A stretch of 64,000 nt of DNA from Pseudomonas abietaniphila (GCF_900100795.1 NZ_FNCO01000015.1:1-64000), one strand, 5' to 3'. Shown: positions 26,611 through 36,402, counted from the first letter of the stretch. Numbers and translations: made by a program. Notes: a model not told the origin generated them from the sequence alone.

Positions 26611-26838
26611 CTACTGCCCTCCCTTTCCGGTCAATCGATGCAGCCTGAAACGTTGGAAGCCCCACGGCCGGGAAAAGTTGCATGGTGGAGCTGCGGGTTC
26701 AACCGGCGTCGGGTGCATTGCGCAGTCTCAGACTCTGCCTGCCAGAACTCCTGCTTCAATGAACGATCAGTACACAACACCGGGCGCTGACTTCAAAGCG
26801 TACACCCGGCTCTCCATGACGACAGACAGGACACCTCA

Positions 26839-27834
26839 ATGAGTCTGCACGACAAGATCATCGGCCGCCTCGGCTTCGGCGCCGCGCCACTGGGCAACAT
26901 GTTTCGTGAGATCAGCGAAGAAGAGGCCACTGCCACCGTGCAAGCGGCCTGGGATCAGGGCATTCGCTATTTCGATACCGCGCCGATCTACGGGGCGGGT
27001 TTGTCTGAACAGCGCCTGGGCAAGGCACTGGCCCACGTGCCGCGCGATCAATACACCCTGAGCACAAAAATTGGCCGGCTGGTCTCCGACGAACTGGACC
27101 CGGACGCGCGCAGCGGTCCTTTCAGCGACGGGTTGAAAAACAAGATCGTTACCGACTATTCGGCCGATGCCACCCTGCGCTCCATCGCTGCCAGTCTCGA
27201 ACGGCTGAACACCGACCGACTGGACATCGTGTTTGTGCATGACGTGGCGCAGGATGCGCACGGCGACGAATGGATCGAGCACTTCAACGTTGCCCGCAAA
27301 GGCGCCTTCCGTACCCTCACACGCTTGCGCGAAGAAGGGGTGATCAAGGCCTGGGGACTGGGGGTGAACCGGGTCGAACCCTGCGAACTGACGCTGGACC
27401 TCACCGAGGCGCAACCCGACGGGTTCCTGTTGGCCGGACGCTATTCGTTGCTGGATCACGATCAGCCGCTGCAGCGCCTGTTCGCCAAAGCCCGTGAGCA
27501 CAGCGCCGAATTCGTCATCGGCGGCCCCTACAGTTCCGGCGTGCTGGTGGGTGGCAAGCATTTCGAGTACCAGGAGGCGCCGCAGGCAATGCTCGACAAG
27601 GTCGCGCACATTCAGGAGATTGCCCGACAGTATCAGGTCGATATCAAGTCGGCGGCGTTGCAGTTCGTGCTCGCCAATCCATTGGTCGCCGCTGTGATTC
27701 CGGGCGCCAGCCGGCCTTCACGCATCGTCGAAGACGTCACCGCGCTTCACGCTCAGGTGCCGGATGGCTTCTGGCAAGCGATGCGGGACCAGGGATTTAT
27801 TGCCGCACAGGCACCGGTACCCGCTAAACCCTGA
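26839..27834 (+). CDS. Aldo/keto reductase
   Basis: 331 residues with the AKR barrel. N-terminal GRLGFGAAPLGNMF, the catalytic Asp/Tyr block YFDTAPIYGAGLSEQRLGKAL, the Lys in YTLSTKIGRLV, and the His in IVFVHDVAQDAH. The C-terminal PGASRPSRIVEDV binds NADP(H). The sequence resembles D-threo-aldose 1-dehydrogenase and pyridoxal dehydrogenase relatives. Single-gene unit; substrate unknown. Confidence 0.87.
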   Translation: MSLHDKIIGRLGFGAAPLGNMFREISEEEATATVQAAWDQGIRYFDTAPIYGAGLSEQRLGKALAHVPRDQYTLSTKIGRLVSDELDPDARSGPFSDGLKNKIVTDYSADATLRSIAASLERLNTDRLDIVFVHDVAQDAHGDEWIEHFNVARKGAFRTLTRLREEGVIKAWGLGVNRVEPCELTLDLTEAQPDGFLLAGRYSLLDHDQPLQRLFAKAREHSAEFVIGGPYSSGVLVGGKHFEYQEAPQAMLDKVAHIQEIARQYQVDIKSAALQFVLANPLVAAVIPGASRPSRIVEDVTALHAQVPDGFWQAMRDQGFIAAQAPVPAKP

Positions 27835-28002
27835 CCGCACACAACAACCGCTTGATGCTGGCCAGAGGCTATAGAAAGCAATCCCGCTTTCCCTACCCTC
27901 TGGACAGCCCCTGAATCCTGTGACCGTTTAAGGCAGCCCCCACGCCCCTCTGTAACCTTCTCGTTGACTCATCTGTCATTTCCGATAGTCTTGCCTGCGC
28001 AC

Positions 28003-28010
28003 TGTATACA
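28003..28010. promoter_or_regulatory. TGTATACA palindrome upstream of the permease-racemase operon
   Basis: Perfect 8-base palindrome inside the AT-rich stretch before the permease start (36 bases upstream). TGTATAC-like half-sites are typical of GntR/FadR-type operators; no such regulator is adjacent. Confidence 0.4.
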
Positions 28011-28045
28011 AAAACAAATACAAATAGCGCCGGAGATTGTTGAAC

Positions 28046-29554
28046 ATGCCAGTAGACAACACCCTGGATTCAGCCCTTGCCGCACAGGCCTCGACCGTCG
28101 ATCACCCGGCGCTCAGTCCCCGTCTGTACAACCCTGACCTGGCTCCGAGCAAGACGGAAGGCCGAACATGGGGTGGATACAGTATCTTTGCCCTGTGGAC
28201 CAATGATGTACACAATCTCGCCAACTATTCGTTCGCCATTGGCCTCTATGCGCTGGGCCTTGGGGGCTGGCAGATCATGCTGTCCCTGGCCATCGGTGCA
28301 GCGCTGGTGTACCTGTGCATGAACCTCACCGGCGACATGGGTCAAAAGACCGGCGTGCCGTTCCCAGTGATCAGCCGGGTCAGCTTCGGCATATTCGGCG
28401 CACGCATTCCTGCGCTGATCCGCGCCGTGATCGCCATCGCCTGGTTCGGCATTCAGACCTACCTGGCCTCGGTGGTGCTGCGGGTGCTGCTCACCGCCCT
28501 GGACCCTGCGCTCGCGGCATACGATCACGATGCCTGGCTCGGCCTTTCGACCCTGGGCTGGCTGTGCTTTGTCAGCATCTGGGCCGTGCAATTCGTGATT
28601 CTTGCGTACGGCATGGAAATGGTGCGCCGCTATGAAGCGTTCGCAGGTCCGGTGATCCTGCTCACCGTCGCCAGCCTCGCCATCTGGATGTTCACCCAGG
28701 CCAACGGTCAGATCGCCTGGTCGACGAAAACGCCGCTGGAAGGCGCTCAGATGTGGCGCAGTATCTTCGCGGGCAGCGCGTTGTGGCTAGCGATTTACGG
28801 CACGCTGATCCTTAACTTCTGCGATTTCTCGCGCTCGGCCCCTTGCAAGAAAACCATCCGCAAAGGCAATTTCTGGGGACTTCCCGTGAACGTGCTGTTG
28901 TTCGCGTTCATCACCGTGATCCTCTGCGGCGCCCATTTCTCCATCAACGGGCAGATCATCCAGAGCCCGACGGACATCATCAAGAGCATCCCGAGCACCT
29001 TTTTCCTGGTGCTGGGTTGCCTGGCGTTTCTCATCGTCACCGTGGCGGTGAACATCATGGCGAACTTTGTCGCGCCCGCCTTCGTACTCAGCAGCCTGGC
29101 GCCGCGTTACCTGACCTTCCGCCGTGCCGGGATGCTCAGCGCGACCGTGGCGGTGTTGATCCTGCCGTGGAACCTCTACAACAGCCCGCTGGTGATCGTG
29201 TATTTCCTGTCGGGCCTGGGCGCCCTGCTCGGCCCGCTGTACGGCGTGATCACCGCCGACTATTGGCTGCTGCGCAAAGGACGCGTTAACGTGCCGCAGC
29301 TCTACACCGAAGATCCGGCCGGCGCCTACCACTATTCACGCGGGGTCAACCTGCGTGCCGTCTGGGCGTTTATTCCGGCGGCAATCATTTCCACGATTAC
29401 CGCGCTGGTCCCGGCCTTTGATTCGGTGTCGCCGTTCTCCTGGCTGATGGGCGCCGCCATTGGCGCAGCGCTGTACCTGTTGCTGGCCGACCGGCGAAAG
29501 ACCTTCAAAGACGTCAGTGGCCAGGCCATTGCCGTGCAAAACACCCAGCATTGA
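28046..29554 (+). CDS. NCS1-family permease (hydantoin/allantoin/nucleobase type)
   Basis: 502 residues from the ATG at 28046 (CGGAG 10 bases upstream; TTG codons at 28037 and 28040 are alternatives). About twelve membrane segments. The N-terminal block LYNPDLAPSKTEGRTWGGYSIFALWTNDVHNLANY and IAWFGIQTYLAS match the Mhp1 hydantoin and PucI allantoin permeases; the Trp and Gln in these helices contact the ring of the substrate in Mhp1. It overlaps no gene but ends 23 bases before the racemase-like gene, so they form an operon for uptake and processing of a hydantoin- or allantoin-like compound. Confidence 0.88.
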   Translation: MPVDNTLDSALAAQASTVDHPALSPRLYNPDLAPSKTEGRTWGGYSIFALWTNDVHNLANYSFAIGLYALGLGGWQIMLSLAIGAALVYLCMNLTGDMGQKTGVPFPVISRVSFGIFGARIPALIRAVIAIAWFGIQTYLASVVLRVLLTALDPALAAYDHDAWLGLSTLGWLCFVSIWAVQFVILAYGMEMVRRYEAFAGPVILLTVASLAIWMFTQANGQIAWSTKTPLEGAQMWRSIFAGSALWLAIYGTLILNFCDFSRSAPCKKTIRKGNFWGLPVNVLLFAFITVILCGAHFSINGQIIQSPTDIIKSIPSTFFLVLGCLAFLIVTVAVNIMANFVAPAFVLSSLAPRYLTFRRAGMLSATVAVLILPWNLYNSPLVIVYFLSGLGALLGPLYGVITADYWLLRKGRVNVPQLYTEDPAGAYHYSRGVNLRAVWAFIPAAIISTITALVPAFDSVSPFSWLMGAAIGAALYLLLADRRKTFKDVSGQAIAVQNTQH

Positions 29555-29577
29555 TCGCAAGCGAGAGACGTCCACCC

Positions 29578-30306
29578 ATGCGTATTTTGATCGTCAACGT
29601 GAACACCACCGAATCGATGACTCAGACCATCGCCGAGCAGGCCCGCAGCGTTGCCTCGTCCGGAACGGAAATCATCGGGCTGACGCCGCGCTTCGGTGCG
29701 GAGTCGGTGGAAGGCAACTTCGAAAGCTACCTGGCGGCCATCGCAGTGATGGACCGGGTGCTGTCCTACGACCAGCCCTACGATGCGGTGATTCAGGCCG
29801 GCTATGGCGAGCACGGGCGCGAAGGCCTGCAGGAGCTGCTGGAAGTGCCCGTGGTGGACATCACCGAGGCGGCTGCGAGCTTGGCGATGCTGTTGGGCCA
29901 CAAGTACTCGGTGGTGACCACGCTGGATCGGGCGGTGCCGTTGATCGAAGACCGGTTGAAACTGGCGGGTGTCTTCGAGCGTTGCGCCTCGGTACGCGCC
30001 AGCGGCATGAGCGTGCTGGAATTGGAGGAAAAGCCGGACCGCGCCCTGGAAGCCATCGCCGAACAGGCGGTTGAAGCGGTCACGCGAGATAAAGCCGAAG
30101 TGATCTGCCTGGGCTGCGGCGGGATGGCCGGCCTGGACCAGATGATTCGCGACCGCGCCGGCGTTCCGGTGGTCGACGGCGTGACGGCGGCCGTGGCACT
30201 GGCCGAATCGCTGGTGCGTCTGGGCCTCAAGACCTCGAAAGTCCGCACTTACGCCACACCGCGGCCGAAGAAAGTCGTTGGCTGGCCGTTTCGTCTGCAG
30301 GATTGA
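29578..30306 (+). CDS. Hydantoin racemase-like Asp/Glu racemase family protein
   Basis: 242 residues from the ATG at 29578. It has the Asp/Glu racemase fold (ILIVNVNTTESMT at the start, VVTTLDRAVPLIEDRL, and CLGCGGMAGL). The second catalytic cysteine is present in CLGCGGM. The first, which in hydantoin and allantoin racemases lies in an (A)CFGDPG motif, is replaced by Gly: the sequence reads IQAGYGEHGREGL. A two-base racemase mechanism therefore looks impaired, so it may be a one-base isomerase, a decarboxylase-like enzyme, or have a substitute residue. It is in an operon with the NCS1 permease. Confidence 0.82.
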   Translation: MRILIVNVNTTESMTQTIAEQARSVASSGTEIIGLTPRFGAESVEGNFESYLAAIAVMDRVLSYDQPYDAVIQAGYGEHGREGLQELLEVPVVDITEAAASLAMLLGHKYSVVTTLDRAVPLIEDRLKLAGVFERCASVRASGMSVLELEEKPDRALEAIAEQAVEAVTRDKAEVICLGCGGMAGLDQMIRDRAGVPVVDGVTAAVALAESLVRLGLKTSKVRTYATPRPKKVVGWPFRLQD

Positions 30307-30357
30307 AGCGTCGTTGAGCGATAGATCGGCGGTGCATTCGCCTCACGCCAGCGAATC

Positions 30358-30552
30358 GTTTAGTATCCCCGCCGCCGGTTTCCACTCGGAATTAATAGGG
30401 AATCCACGAGCCCTGCTCTGTCAGGCTCAAATGGAACTGTCCCCGCAACTGTAGGCGCTGAGCCCTGCTTCAAGAATGCCACTGGGTCAGCCCGGGAAGG
30501 CTGAAGCCTGGCGAGGACGCGCCAGTCAGGAGACCTGCCGGCAAGCGTCAAT
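30358..30552 (+). ncRNA. Cobalamin (AdoCbl) riboswitch
   Basis: Contains the recognisable B12 riboswitch core: CCGCCGGTTTCCACTCGG, GGGAATC, CTGTCCCCGCAACTGTA and the terminal B12 box GCCAGTCAGGAGACCTGCCG (30521-30540). About 150 bases follow before the ATG at 30699, including a hairpin at 30565-30585 (GGGTGTCC..GGACACCC) without T-run, so control may be translational or through a further structure. It should repress the downstream ABC importer when cobalamin is plentiful. Confidence 0.95.
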
Positions 30553-30698
30553 CATTCACCGGCGGGGTGTCCGGGAAGGACACCCGTGCGCGCCTTCGTT
30601 GGCGTGATCTGCACTTGCCCTGTCTTTTCAGCGGCGAGCCGGGATGTGCTTTCCAGTACCTGCCCTTTCGGCCATCAGGTTTACTGGAGATCCCGCTC

Positions 30699-31712
30699 AT
30701 GTCGCTGCGCCGCCTTTCGTTGTTGCTCACCGGTCTGATGCTCTCGAGCCCCCTCCTCGCCGCGTCAACGCAGTACCCGCTGACGGTCGACAATTGCGGC
30801 GTGCCGCTGACGTTCGCCCAGCCACCGCAAAAAACCGTGACCATTGGCCAAGCCGCAACGGAAATGCTTTACGCCTTGGGCCTCAGCCAACAGGTGATCG
30901 GCACATCGTTGTGGTTCAACGACGTACTGCCTCAATTCAAGGACGCCAACGACCACATTGCCCGTTTGGCCGACAACACGCCCAGCTTCGAGTCCGTGAC
31001 CGGCAAACGCCCGGATTTCGTCCCGGTGCAGTTCGAGTGGATGGTCGGCCCTCAAGGCGCGGTCGGCACCCGACAACAGTTTCACGACCTGAACATCCCG
31101 ACCTACATCCTGCCTTCCGACTGTGAGGGCAAGAACAATCGGGTCGGCGCCGATGGCACGCGCCTGGCGGCCTTTAAAGTCGAGACGCTGTACAAGACCC
31201 TGGCTCAACTGGCCATGATCTTCGACGTGCAGGATCGCGGCCAACAGCTGATCACGGGCTATCAGGCGCGTCTGGCCAAGGCCGTCGAACAGGCGAAAAC
31301 CCAAGGCAGCCACAACGTTTCGGCGGTGTTCTGGTTCTCCAGCCCTGACCTCAACTCCGATCCTTTTGTCGCGGGCCGCAAGGGCATTCCCAATTTCATG
31401 CTCGACACGCTGGGCATGCGCAATGTCATCGATTCCGATGAAGAGTGGCCCACCGTCGGCTGGGAAACCATCGCCAAGGCCAACCCGACCATCCTGGTGA
31501 TCGCTCGGATGGATCGTCGCCGTTTCCCGGCCGACGATCATGAGAAGAAACTGGCGTTTCTCACATCCGATCCGGTGACGCGCAACATGGACGCGGTGAA
31601 GCACGATCGCATCGTGATCATGGACGCCAGCGCGATGGAATCCAGCGTGCGGCTGTTCGACGGCATCGAGCAACTCGGCGCTGCCGTTCAAAGCGCCACT
31701 CCTGCGCCATGA
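30699..31712 (+). CDS. Periplasmic binding protein of a B12-controlled ABC importer
   Basis: 337 residues from the ATG at 30699 (TGGAGA upstream; the frame continues upstream through the riboswitch leader without coding signs). Signal peptide LLLTGLMLSSPLLAAS. It is a class III (BtuF/FepB-like) binding protein: KTVTIGQAATEMLYALGLSQQVIGTS at the front and the C-terminal ILVIARMDRRRFPADD block. Because it follows a cobalamin riboswitch the ligand is probably a corrinoid or a related cobalt compound; sequence alone does not separate it from siderophore binders. ATGA overlap with the permease gene. Confidence 0.88.
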   Translation: MSLRRLSLLLTGLMLSSPLLAASTQYPLTVDNCGVPLTFAQPPQKTVTIGQAATEMLYALGLSQQVIGTSLWFNDVLPQFKDANDHIARLADNTPSFESVTGKRPDFVPVQFEWMVGPQGAVGTRQQFHDLNIPTYILPSDCEGKNNRVGADGTRLAAFKVETLYKTLAQLAMIFDVQDRGQQLITGYQARLAKAVEQAKTQGSHNVSAVFWFSSPDLNSDPFVAGRKGIPNFMLDTLGMRNVIDSDEEWPTVGWETIAKANPTILVIARMDRRRFPADDHEKKLAFLTSDPVTRNMDAVKHDRIVIMDASAMESSVRLFDGIEQLGAAVQSATPAP

Positions 31713-32740
31713 ACCGTATGCGTGTGGGTCGATTGCTGGGCCACGGCCTGTGGGTCAGCGCCGTGCTGTGCCTGGCGATCATGGCGGGCGTCGCGATTGG
31801 CGAGACGTCGATCAGCCTGCCTGTCATCGCTCAGGTGTTGGCAAACAAGCTGTGGGCAGCCGGTTACCTGGTAGACCCCATCGATGAAGGTATCGTCTGG
31901 AACTACCGCCTGACCCGCGCCATCGTCGCGGCGGCGTGTGGCGCAGGGCTGGCGATTTCCGGCGTGGTGCTGCAATCGCTGCTGCGCAATCCGCTGGCCG
32001 ACCCTTATCTGCTGGGCATATCGGCGGGTGCCTCCACCGGCGCTGTCCTGGTGGCAATCATCGGTGTGGGCGCCGGGGCGATTTCCCTCTCCACCGGTGC
32101 CTTCGCCGGCGCAATGGCCGCCTTTGCACTGGTGGCCTTGCTTGCCCGCGCCTCTCGCGGCCAGACGGCGGCCGGACAGATCATCCTGGCGGGCATTGCC
32201 GGCTCACAGTTGTTCAACGCCCTCACGTCCTTTCTGATCACCCGCTCCGCCAACGCCGAACAGGCGCGCGGCATCCTCTTTTGGCTGCTTGGCAACCTCA
32301 GCGGCGTGCGCTGGTCGTCAGTGAGCCTGGCGGTGCCCGTTGTGCTGTTCGGGCTGGTGGTCTGCTTGTGGCATCGCCGCTCACTGGATGCGTTCACCTT
32401 TGGCGCCGACTCGGCGGCGTCCCTCGGCATTCCCGTGCGCCGGGTGCAGGCCTCACTTATCGCAACCACCGCACTGATTACCGCCGTCATGGTGTCCATC
32501 GTCGGTTCGATCGGGTTTGTCGGGCTGGTCGTCCCCCACGCCGTGCGCATGGTCACGGGCGTCCGCCATGGCCGTCTGCTGCCGCTGAGTGCCTTGAGCG
32601 GCGCACTGTTCATGATCGCCGCTGACGCACTGTCCCGCACGGTGATCAAAGGTCAAGTACTGCCCATTGGCGTGATCACCGCATTGGTCGGCGCGCCGGT
32701 GTTCGCCCTCATTCTGATCCGTGGAAACCGTCTCCAATGA
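31709..32740 (+). CDS. FecCD/BtuC-type ABC permease
   Basis: 343 residues with about ten membrane segments of the FecCD family. Conserved parts include NYRLTRAIVAAACGAGLAISGVVLQSLLRNPLADPYLLGISAG near the first half, which is the family signature, and GFVGLVVPHAVRMVTG before the last helices, which contacts the ATPase. Overlaps both neighbours by four bases, so the three genes are one translationally coupled unit under the B12 riboswitch. Confidence 0.92.
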   Translation: MNRMRVGRLLGHGLWVSAVLCLAIMAGVAIGETSISLPVIAQVLANKLWAAGYLVDPIDEGIVWNYRLTRAIVAAACGAGLAISGVVLQSLLRNPLADPYLLGISAGASTGAVLVAIIGVGAGAISLSTGAFAGAMAAFALVALLARASRGQTAAGQIILAGIAGSQLFNALTSFLITRSANAEQARGILFWLLGNLSGVRWSSVSLAVPVVLFGLVVCLWHRRSLDAFTFGADSAASLGIPVRRVQASLIATTALITAVMVSIVGSIGFVGLVVPHAVRMVTGVRHGRLLPLSALSGALFMIAADALSRTVIKGQVLPIGVITALVGAPVFALILIRGNRLQ

Positions 32741-33558
32741 ACGCGTCCAATCCGGCTCTAATGGCCAGCCGCGAGGGCACGCCCCTGCTCAGCGCGGTCA
32801 ACTTGAGCTACGCCATAAAAGGCGCTCAATTGCTCAAGGACTTCAGCCTCACGATTCAGCCGGGTGAAAACCTGGGCGTCGTGGGGCCCAACGGATCGGG
32901 CAAGTCGACCCTGCTCAAGCTGTTGGCCGGGCTAAAATCGCCCACCCATGGCGACGTGTTGATGCAGGGCAAACCTCTGTCGACCCTGCGCCGTAGGGAC
33001 ATCGCACAATGCCTGGCGGTGGTTGAACAACAGGCGCAAACCAGCGACAAACTGACGTTGCAGCAGGCGGTGGAACTGGGCCGTACGCCATGGTTGTCGG
33101 CACTCGCTCCGTGGAGCGACGTCGATCGGCAGATCGTCGAGCAAGCCATGGCCGACGTGAACCTTCAGCACTTGAAACAGCGGGCTTGGCATTCGCTGTC
33201 GGGAGGCGAACGGCAACGCGCGCATATCGCCAGGGCGCTGGCGCAGCGGCCGCACATTCTGCTGCTGGACGAGCCGACCAATCATCTGGATATCCAGCAG
33301 CAGTTGTCGATCCTCAGGCGGGTTCATCAATTACCTGTCACCACCGTCATCGCCCTTCATGACCTCAATCAGGCGCTGGCCTGCGACCGCCTGGCGGTGC
33401 TCGATGCAGGAGAACTGGTGGCGTTGGGTTCGCCCTTTGAGGTGCTGACACCGGAACGCCTGCACACGACGTTCGGCGTTGCAGGGCATTGGCTGACCGA
33501 CCCTTTCGATGGCGCGAAGCTGTTGCGCCTGCGTCCGGTTTCAAACGACGCACCTTAA
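32737..33558 (+). CDS. BtuD/FecE-type ABC transporter ATPase
   Basis: 273 residues with complete ATPase motifs: Walker A GPNGSGKST, Q-loop region AVVEQQA, signature LSGGERQRAHIARAL, Walker B ILLLDEPTNHLD and the switch His in ALHDLN. It energises the permease encoded just upstream. The last gene of the riboswitch operon; it converges on the helicase gene with only 19 bases between them. Confidence 0.93.
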   Translation: MNASNPALMASREGTPLLSAVNLSYAIKGAQLLKDFSLTIQPGENLGVVGPNGSGKSTLLKLLAGLKSPTHGDVLMQGKPLSTLRRRDIAQCLAVVEQQAQTSDKLTLQQAVELGRTPWLSALAPWSDVDRQIVEQAMADVNLQHLKQRAWHSLSGGERQRAHIARALAQRPHILLLDEPTNHLDIQQQLSILRRVHQLPVTTVIALHDLNQALACDRLAVLDAGELVALGSPFEVLTPERLHTTFGVAGHWLTDPFDGAKLLRLRPVSNDAP

Positions 33559-33577
33559 CCCCGCAGCCGCCGCGTGG

Positions 33578-36124
33578 CTAAACGACGGACTCGTCGATGC
33601 GCACGGCGCCTCGTCGATCCTCAAAGAACGCCTTGTCCGTGGCAATCCTCGACGAGGCCTTGGGCACCGCGGCATCGTCATTGCCCGCCGCGTCAATGAA
33701 CCAGTAACAATGACGCACGGCCCGTGTGATCGCGACATACGCCAGGCGCAACACCTCATCCTTCTGCGCGTTGTCGAAGGCTTCAAGGTCGCCCTCCTTG
33801 CCCAGCCCCGCCATTTGATAGACCTGATTCTTGTACGGAGACTGGGTCAGGTGCTGGCAGTCGCCGAGCAGGAACACCGCGTCGGCCTGCAAACCCTTGG
33901 AGCTGTGATACGTCAGTTGCTTAAGGCGCCGCTCGCCGGGCGGCAACGCGTAGTCGGCATTCATCACCGCCTGCAGCGCCTCCGGTAACTTGCTGCGTTC
34001 ACTCCCCTTGCGGTACAGCAGCAACACCGAGTCACCGGCGTTGTAATGCTCGATCAGACGGGCCACCAGTTGATCGTCATCGCGATCGAACACGCTGACT
34101 GGCAGCAATTCCTGCACCGGCCCGCTGGCTCGGGCCTTCTTGCCGCTGATCGCCGGTGCCGCGCGCACGATGTGCTCGGCCGCGTCGATGATGTGCTGAT
34201 GGCTGCGGAAGTTGTCGCTGAGCATGACCTTGGTGGTGCCCGGCGACGGGAATTCCTTGGGAAACTCCATGAAGAATTTCGGCGAGCTGCCACGCCAGCC
34301 GTAAATCGACTGCCAGTCGTCTCCCACGCACAACAGCGAAGAGCGCTGCGCACCTCGGCCGACATGCAACGCAGGGCCACGGCCGCGAATCTCTCGAAGA
34401 CTGGCGCGGATCCACGAGACGATCTGCGGCGAGACGTCCTGGAACTCATCGATCATCAAGTGCGACAGCGGGCGCAGGCCCTCGTCGCTGACCAGCTTGA
34501 GGTTCTCCGGCGAATGTTCACCAAACAGCGAGAACATCCGGTTGTAGGTCATGACAGGTGGGGTTTGCTCCAGCAGATGGTCCTCGAACGCCTTCCAGAA
34601 CAGGCTCAGGGCTTCAAAGAAAAAGCGGTCCGGGTCCTGATCCGAAAAGCTCATCTGCGACACGGCGTCAGGAACATCCAGCCCCAGGTTTTCGATGAAA
34701 CCGGCGGCAGCCACGAAGCAGTCCAGCAACGGCGCGGCGCTCAGTTCACCTTTGACCTTGTAATCGAAGCCGGGCCCGGCCACCGCCGCCCCCGACAGTG
34801 ACTGCATCATGCCGCGGGACGCCTCGTAGTTCTCAAGCCAGATCACCGGCTTGCGGCAGAACGCCTGGAACAGCGTGCGCTTGATCACCCACTCGGCCCA
34901 GACCGGCAGCTTGGCGTCCGGGCGGCGTAGGTGCTGGTCTTCACTCGGGTCGAAACCGAGCACGATCCAGGCGTCCAGCTCGGCGGCATAGCCATGGACG
35001 TGGAATGTCAGCCCGCTGACCTCGACCGTCTGCCGCATGGGCTCGACGCCCTGAATCGGCCAGGCGCCCGCGCGAATCCACAGGTCCTCGATGACGTCGC
35101 ACAGTTCCTCATCACGTTTGGACGACAGCCCCATGACGGTGATGCGCTTTTGCACATCCGGATGATCGCGATCCAGTTCCTTCAGTTGCAGTGAATGCCG
35201 ATACAGCGGCGCCATCACTTCACGAAAGCGCGGGTTGGCGGCGTACAGGTCCCGATAGCACAGGTTCATCTGCTGGCGCTGGGCATCGTTGATGCGCAGG
35301 TCGAACGGGTTGCTGTCCGCCCCGTCGTCCAGCAGCTTGTTGCCGAACAGGTCGCCACCCGACGGATTGCCCTGCTGACTGCTCAGGTTTTCGAAAGCCT
35401 GAAGCTGCTCGAAACCCGGCAGGCTGCGCACCAGCGGCAGGATGCGCGAGTGAAACGTGCGCACCACCTCGCGCGCCTGGCGCAACGACAGGTCGTGCCC
35501 CCAAAGCCCCATGATCTCAATGAGCTTGTTGATGAAGTCCTTGCGCGACTCGCGGGTGAAGGTCACCACGGTCATCGAGTCCAGCTCGAAGCCCAAGTAG
35601 TGATTGAGCAGCAGCACACGCAAGACCAGCGATGTCGACTTGCCCGCCCCGGCACCGGCGATGACATAGGTCGAGGGTGTGTCACTGAAAATCATCTTCC
35701 ACTGAGCGGCGGTTGGCTGGGCATGGGACGGGAGCTTTAGCGCCACATCGGCCTTGATGCGCTTTTTCAACTCGTTGGTCAGCGGCAGCCGCCAGTCATC
35801 GAACAGATGATCGTCAACCCTCGGTCCCCGGTGTTCCCCAGGACGGGTATCCCGGATCACCAAGACCCGACGTCCTTCTTCGATACCGTCCAGACGGCCC
35901 TCGGCGTAACCCTCGTCCATGCCTTCGGCGTGACCATTGAGAAAGCCGTCCGCATGTCCCTGTCTCCAGGACGGAACGTGCTGCGCCTGCATGCGCGACA
36001 AACCGCGACCCATCACCCGCGCCAACAGGCGCTTGAAGAAGGGCAAGCGCTCGGGCGTTGTCAGGTCAGGGGGCAAATCAGCAGTTAGCTCGTGGGGTGG
36101 CTCGGCTGGAAAATCGTGCGACAC
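33578..36124 (-). CDS. UvrD/Rep-family ATP-dependent helicase with Yae1-like N-terminal repeats
   Basis: 848 residues, superfamily 1A. Motifs: Walker A AGAGAGKST (156-164), TFTRESRKDFINKL, motif II DEFQDVSP, motif III VGDDWQSIYGWRGSS, motif IV SDNFRSHQHI, and motif V-VI region KGLQADAVFLLG..AITRAVRHCY. The insert between motifs I and II is large, like HelD/helicase IV. Residues 55-85 are G-x3-G-x3-G repeats (HADGFLNGHAEGMDEGYAEG) of the Yae1 type, an unusual appendage that may bind a partner or metal. Role in DNA repair or stalled-fork removal is inferred from the family. Confidence 0.88.
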   Translation of the reverse strand: MSHDFPAEPPHELTADLPPDLTTPERLPFFKRLLARVMGRGLSRMQAQHVPSWRQGHADGFLNGHAEGMDEGYAEGRLDGIEEGRRVLVIRDTRPGEHRGPRVDDHLFDDWRLPLTNELKKRIKADVALKLPSHAQPTAAQWKMIFSDTPSTYVIAGAGAGKSTSLVLRVLLLNHYLGFELDSMTVVTFTRESRKDFINKLIEIMGLWGHDLSLRQAREVVRTFHSRILPLVRSLPGFEQLQAFENLSSQQGNPSGGDLFGNKLLDDGADSNPFDLRINDAQRQQMNLCYRDLYAANPRFREVMAPLYRHSLQLKELDRDHPDVQKRITVMGLSSKRDEELCDVIEDLWIRAGAWPIQGVEPMRQTVEVSGLTFHVHGYAAELDAWIVLGFDPSEDQHLRRPDAKLPVWAEWVIKRTLFQAFCRKPVIWLENYEASRGMMQSLSGAAVAGPGFDYKVKGELSAAPLLDCFVAAAGFIENLGLDVPDAVSQMSFSDQDPDRFFFEALSLFWKAFEDHLLEQTPPVMTYNRMFSLFGEHSPENLKLVSDEGLRPLSHLMIDEFQDVSPQIVSWIRASLREIRGRGPALHVGRGAQRSSLLCVGDDWQSIYGWRGSSPKFFMEFPKEFPSPGTTKVMLSDNFRSHQHIIDAAEHIVRAAPAISGKKARASGPVQELLPVSVFDRDDDQLVARLIEHYNAGDSVLLLYRKGSERSKLPEALQAVMNADYALPPGERRLKQLTYHSSKGLQADAVFLLGDCQHLTQSPYKNQVYQMAGLGKEGDLEAFDNAQKDEVLRLAYVAITRAVRHCYWFIDAAGNDDAAVPKASSRIATDKAFFEDRRGAVRIDESVV

Positions 36125-36402
36125 GCGGGCTCCATCTATCAGCGTTGAACGAGAAGGCGCCTATGGTCACCCCATTCGTCCGCGAGCTCCAGCGAAATGC
36201 TTTGCGGTCATGGAGTTAGCCGATCAAGTGCAGGTAAAGAGGCATAAAAGGCCGTTATGACATATTTAATATTTCGATTGTAATGACGCAAAACTTACGC
36301 TTTTTATCGATACATGGTTGATAGATGATTGCTCCATCGACTGAAGAGTCATCACCAGCGGCGCTGCTGCTTAGGCCGGCCCTGCTAATGGAGGAACTGA
36401 TC

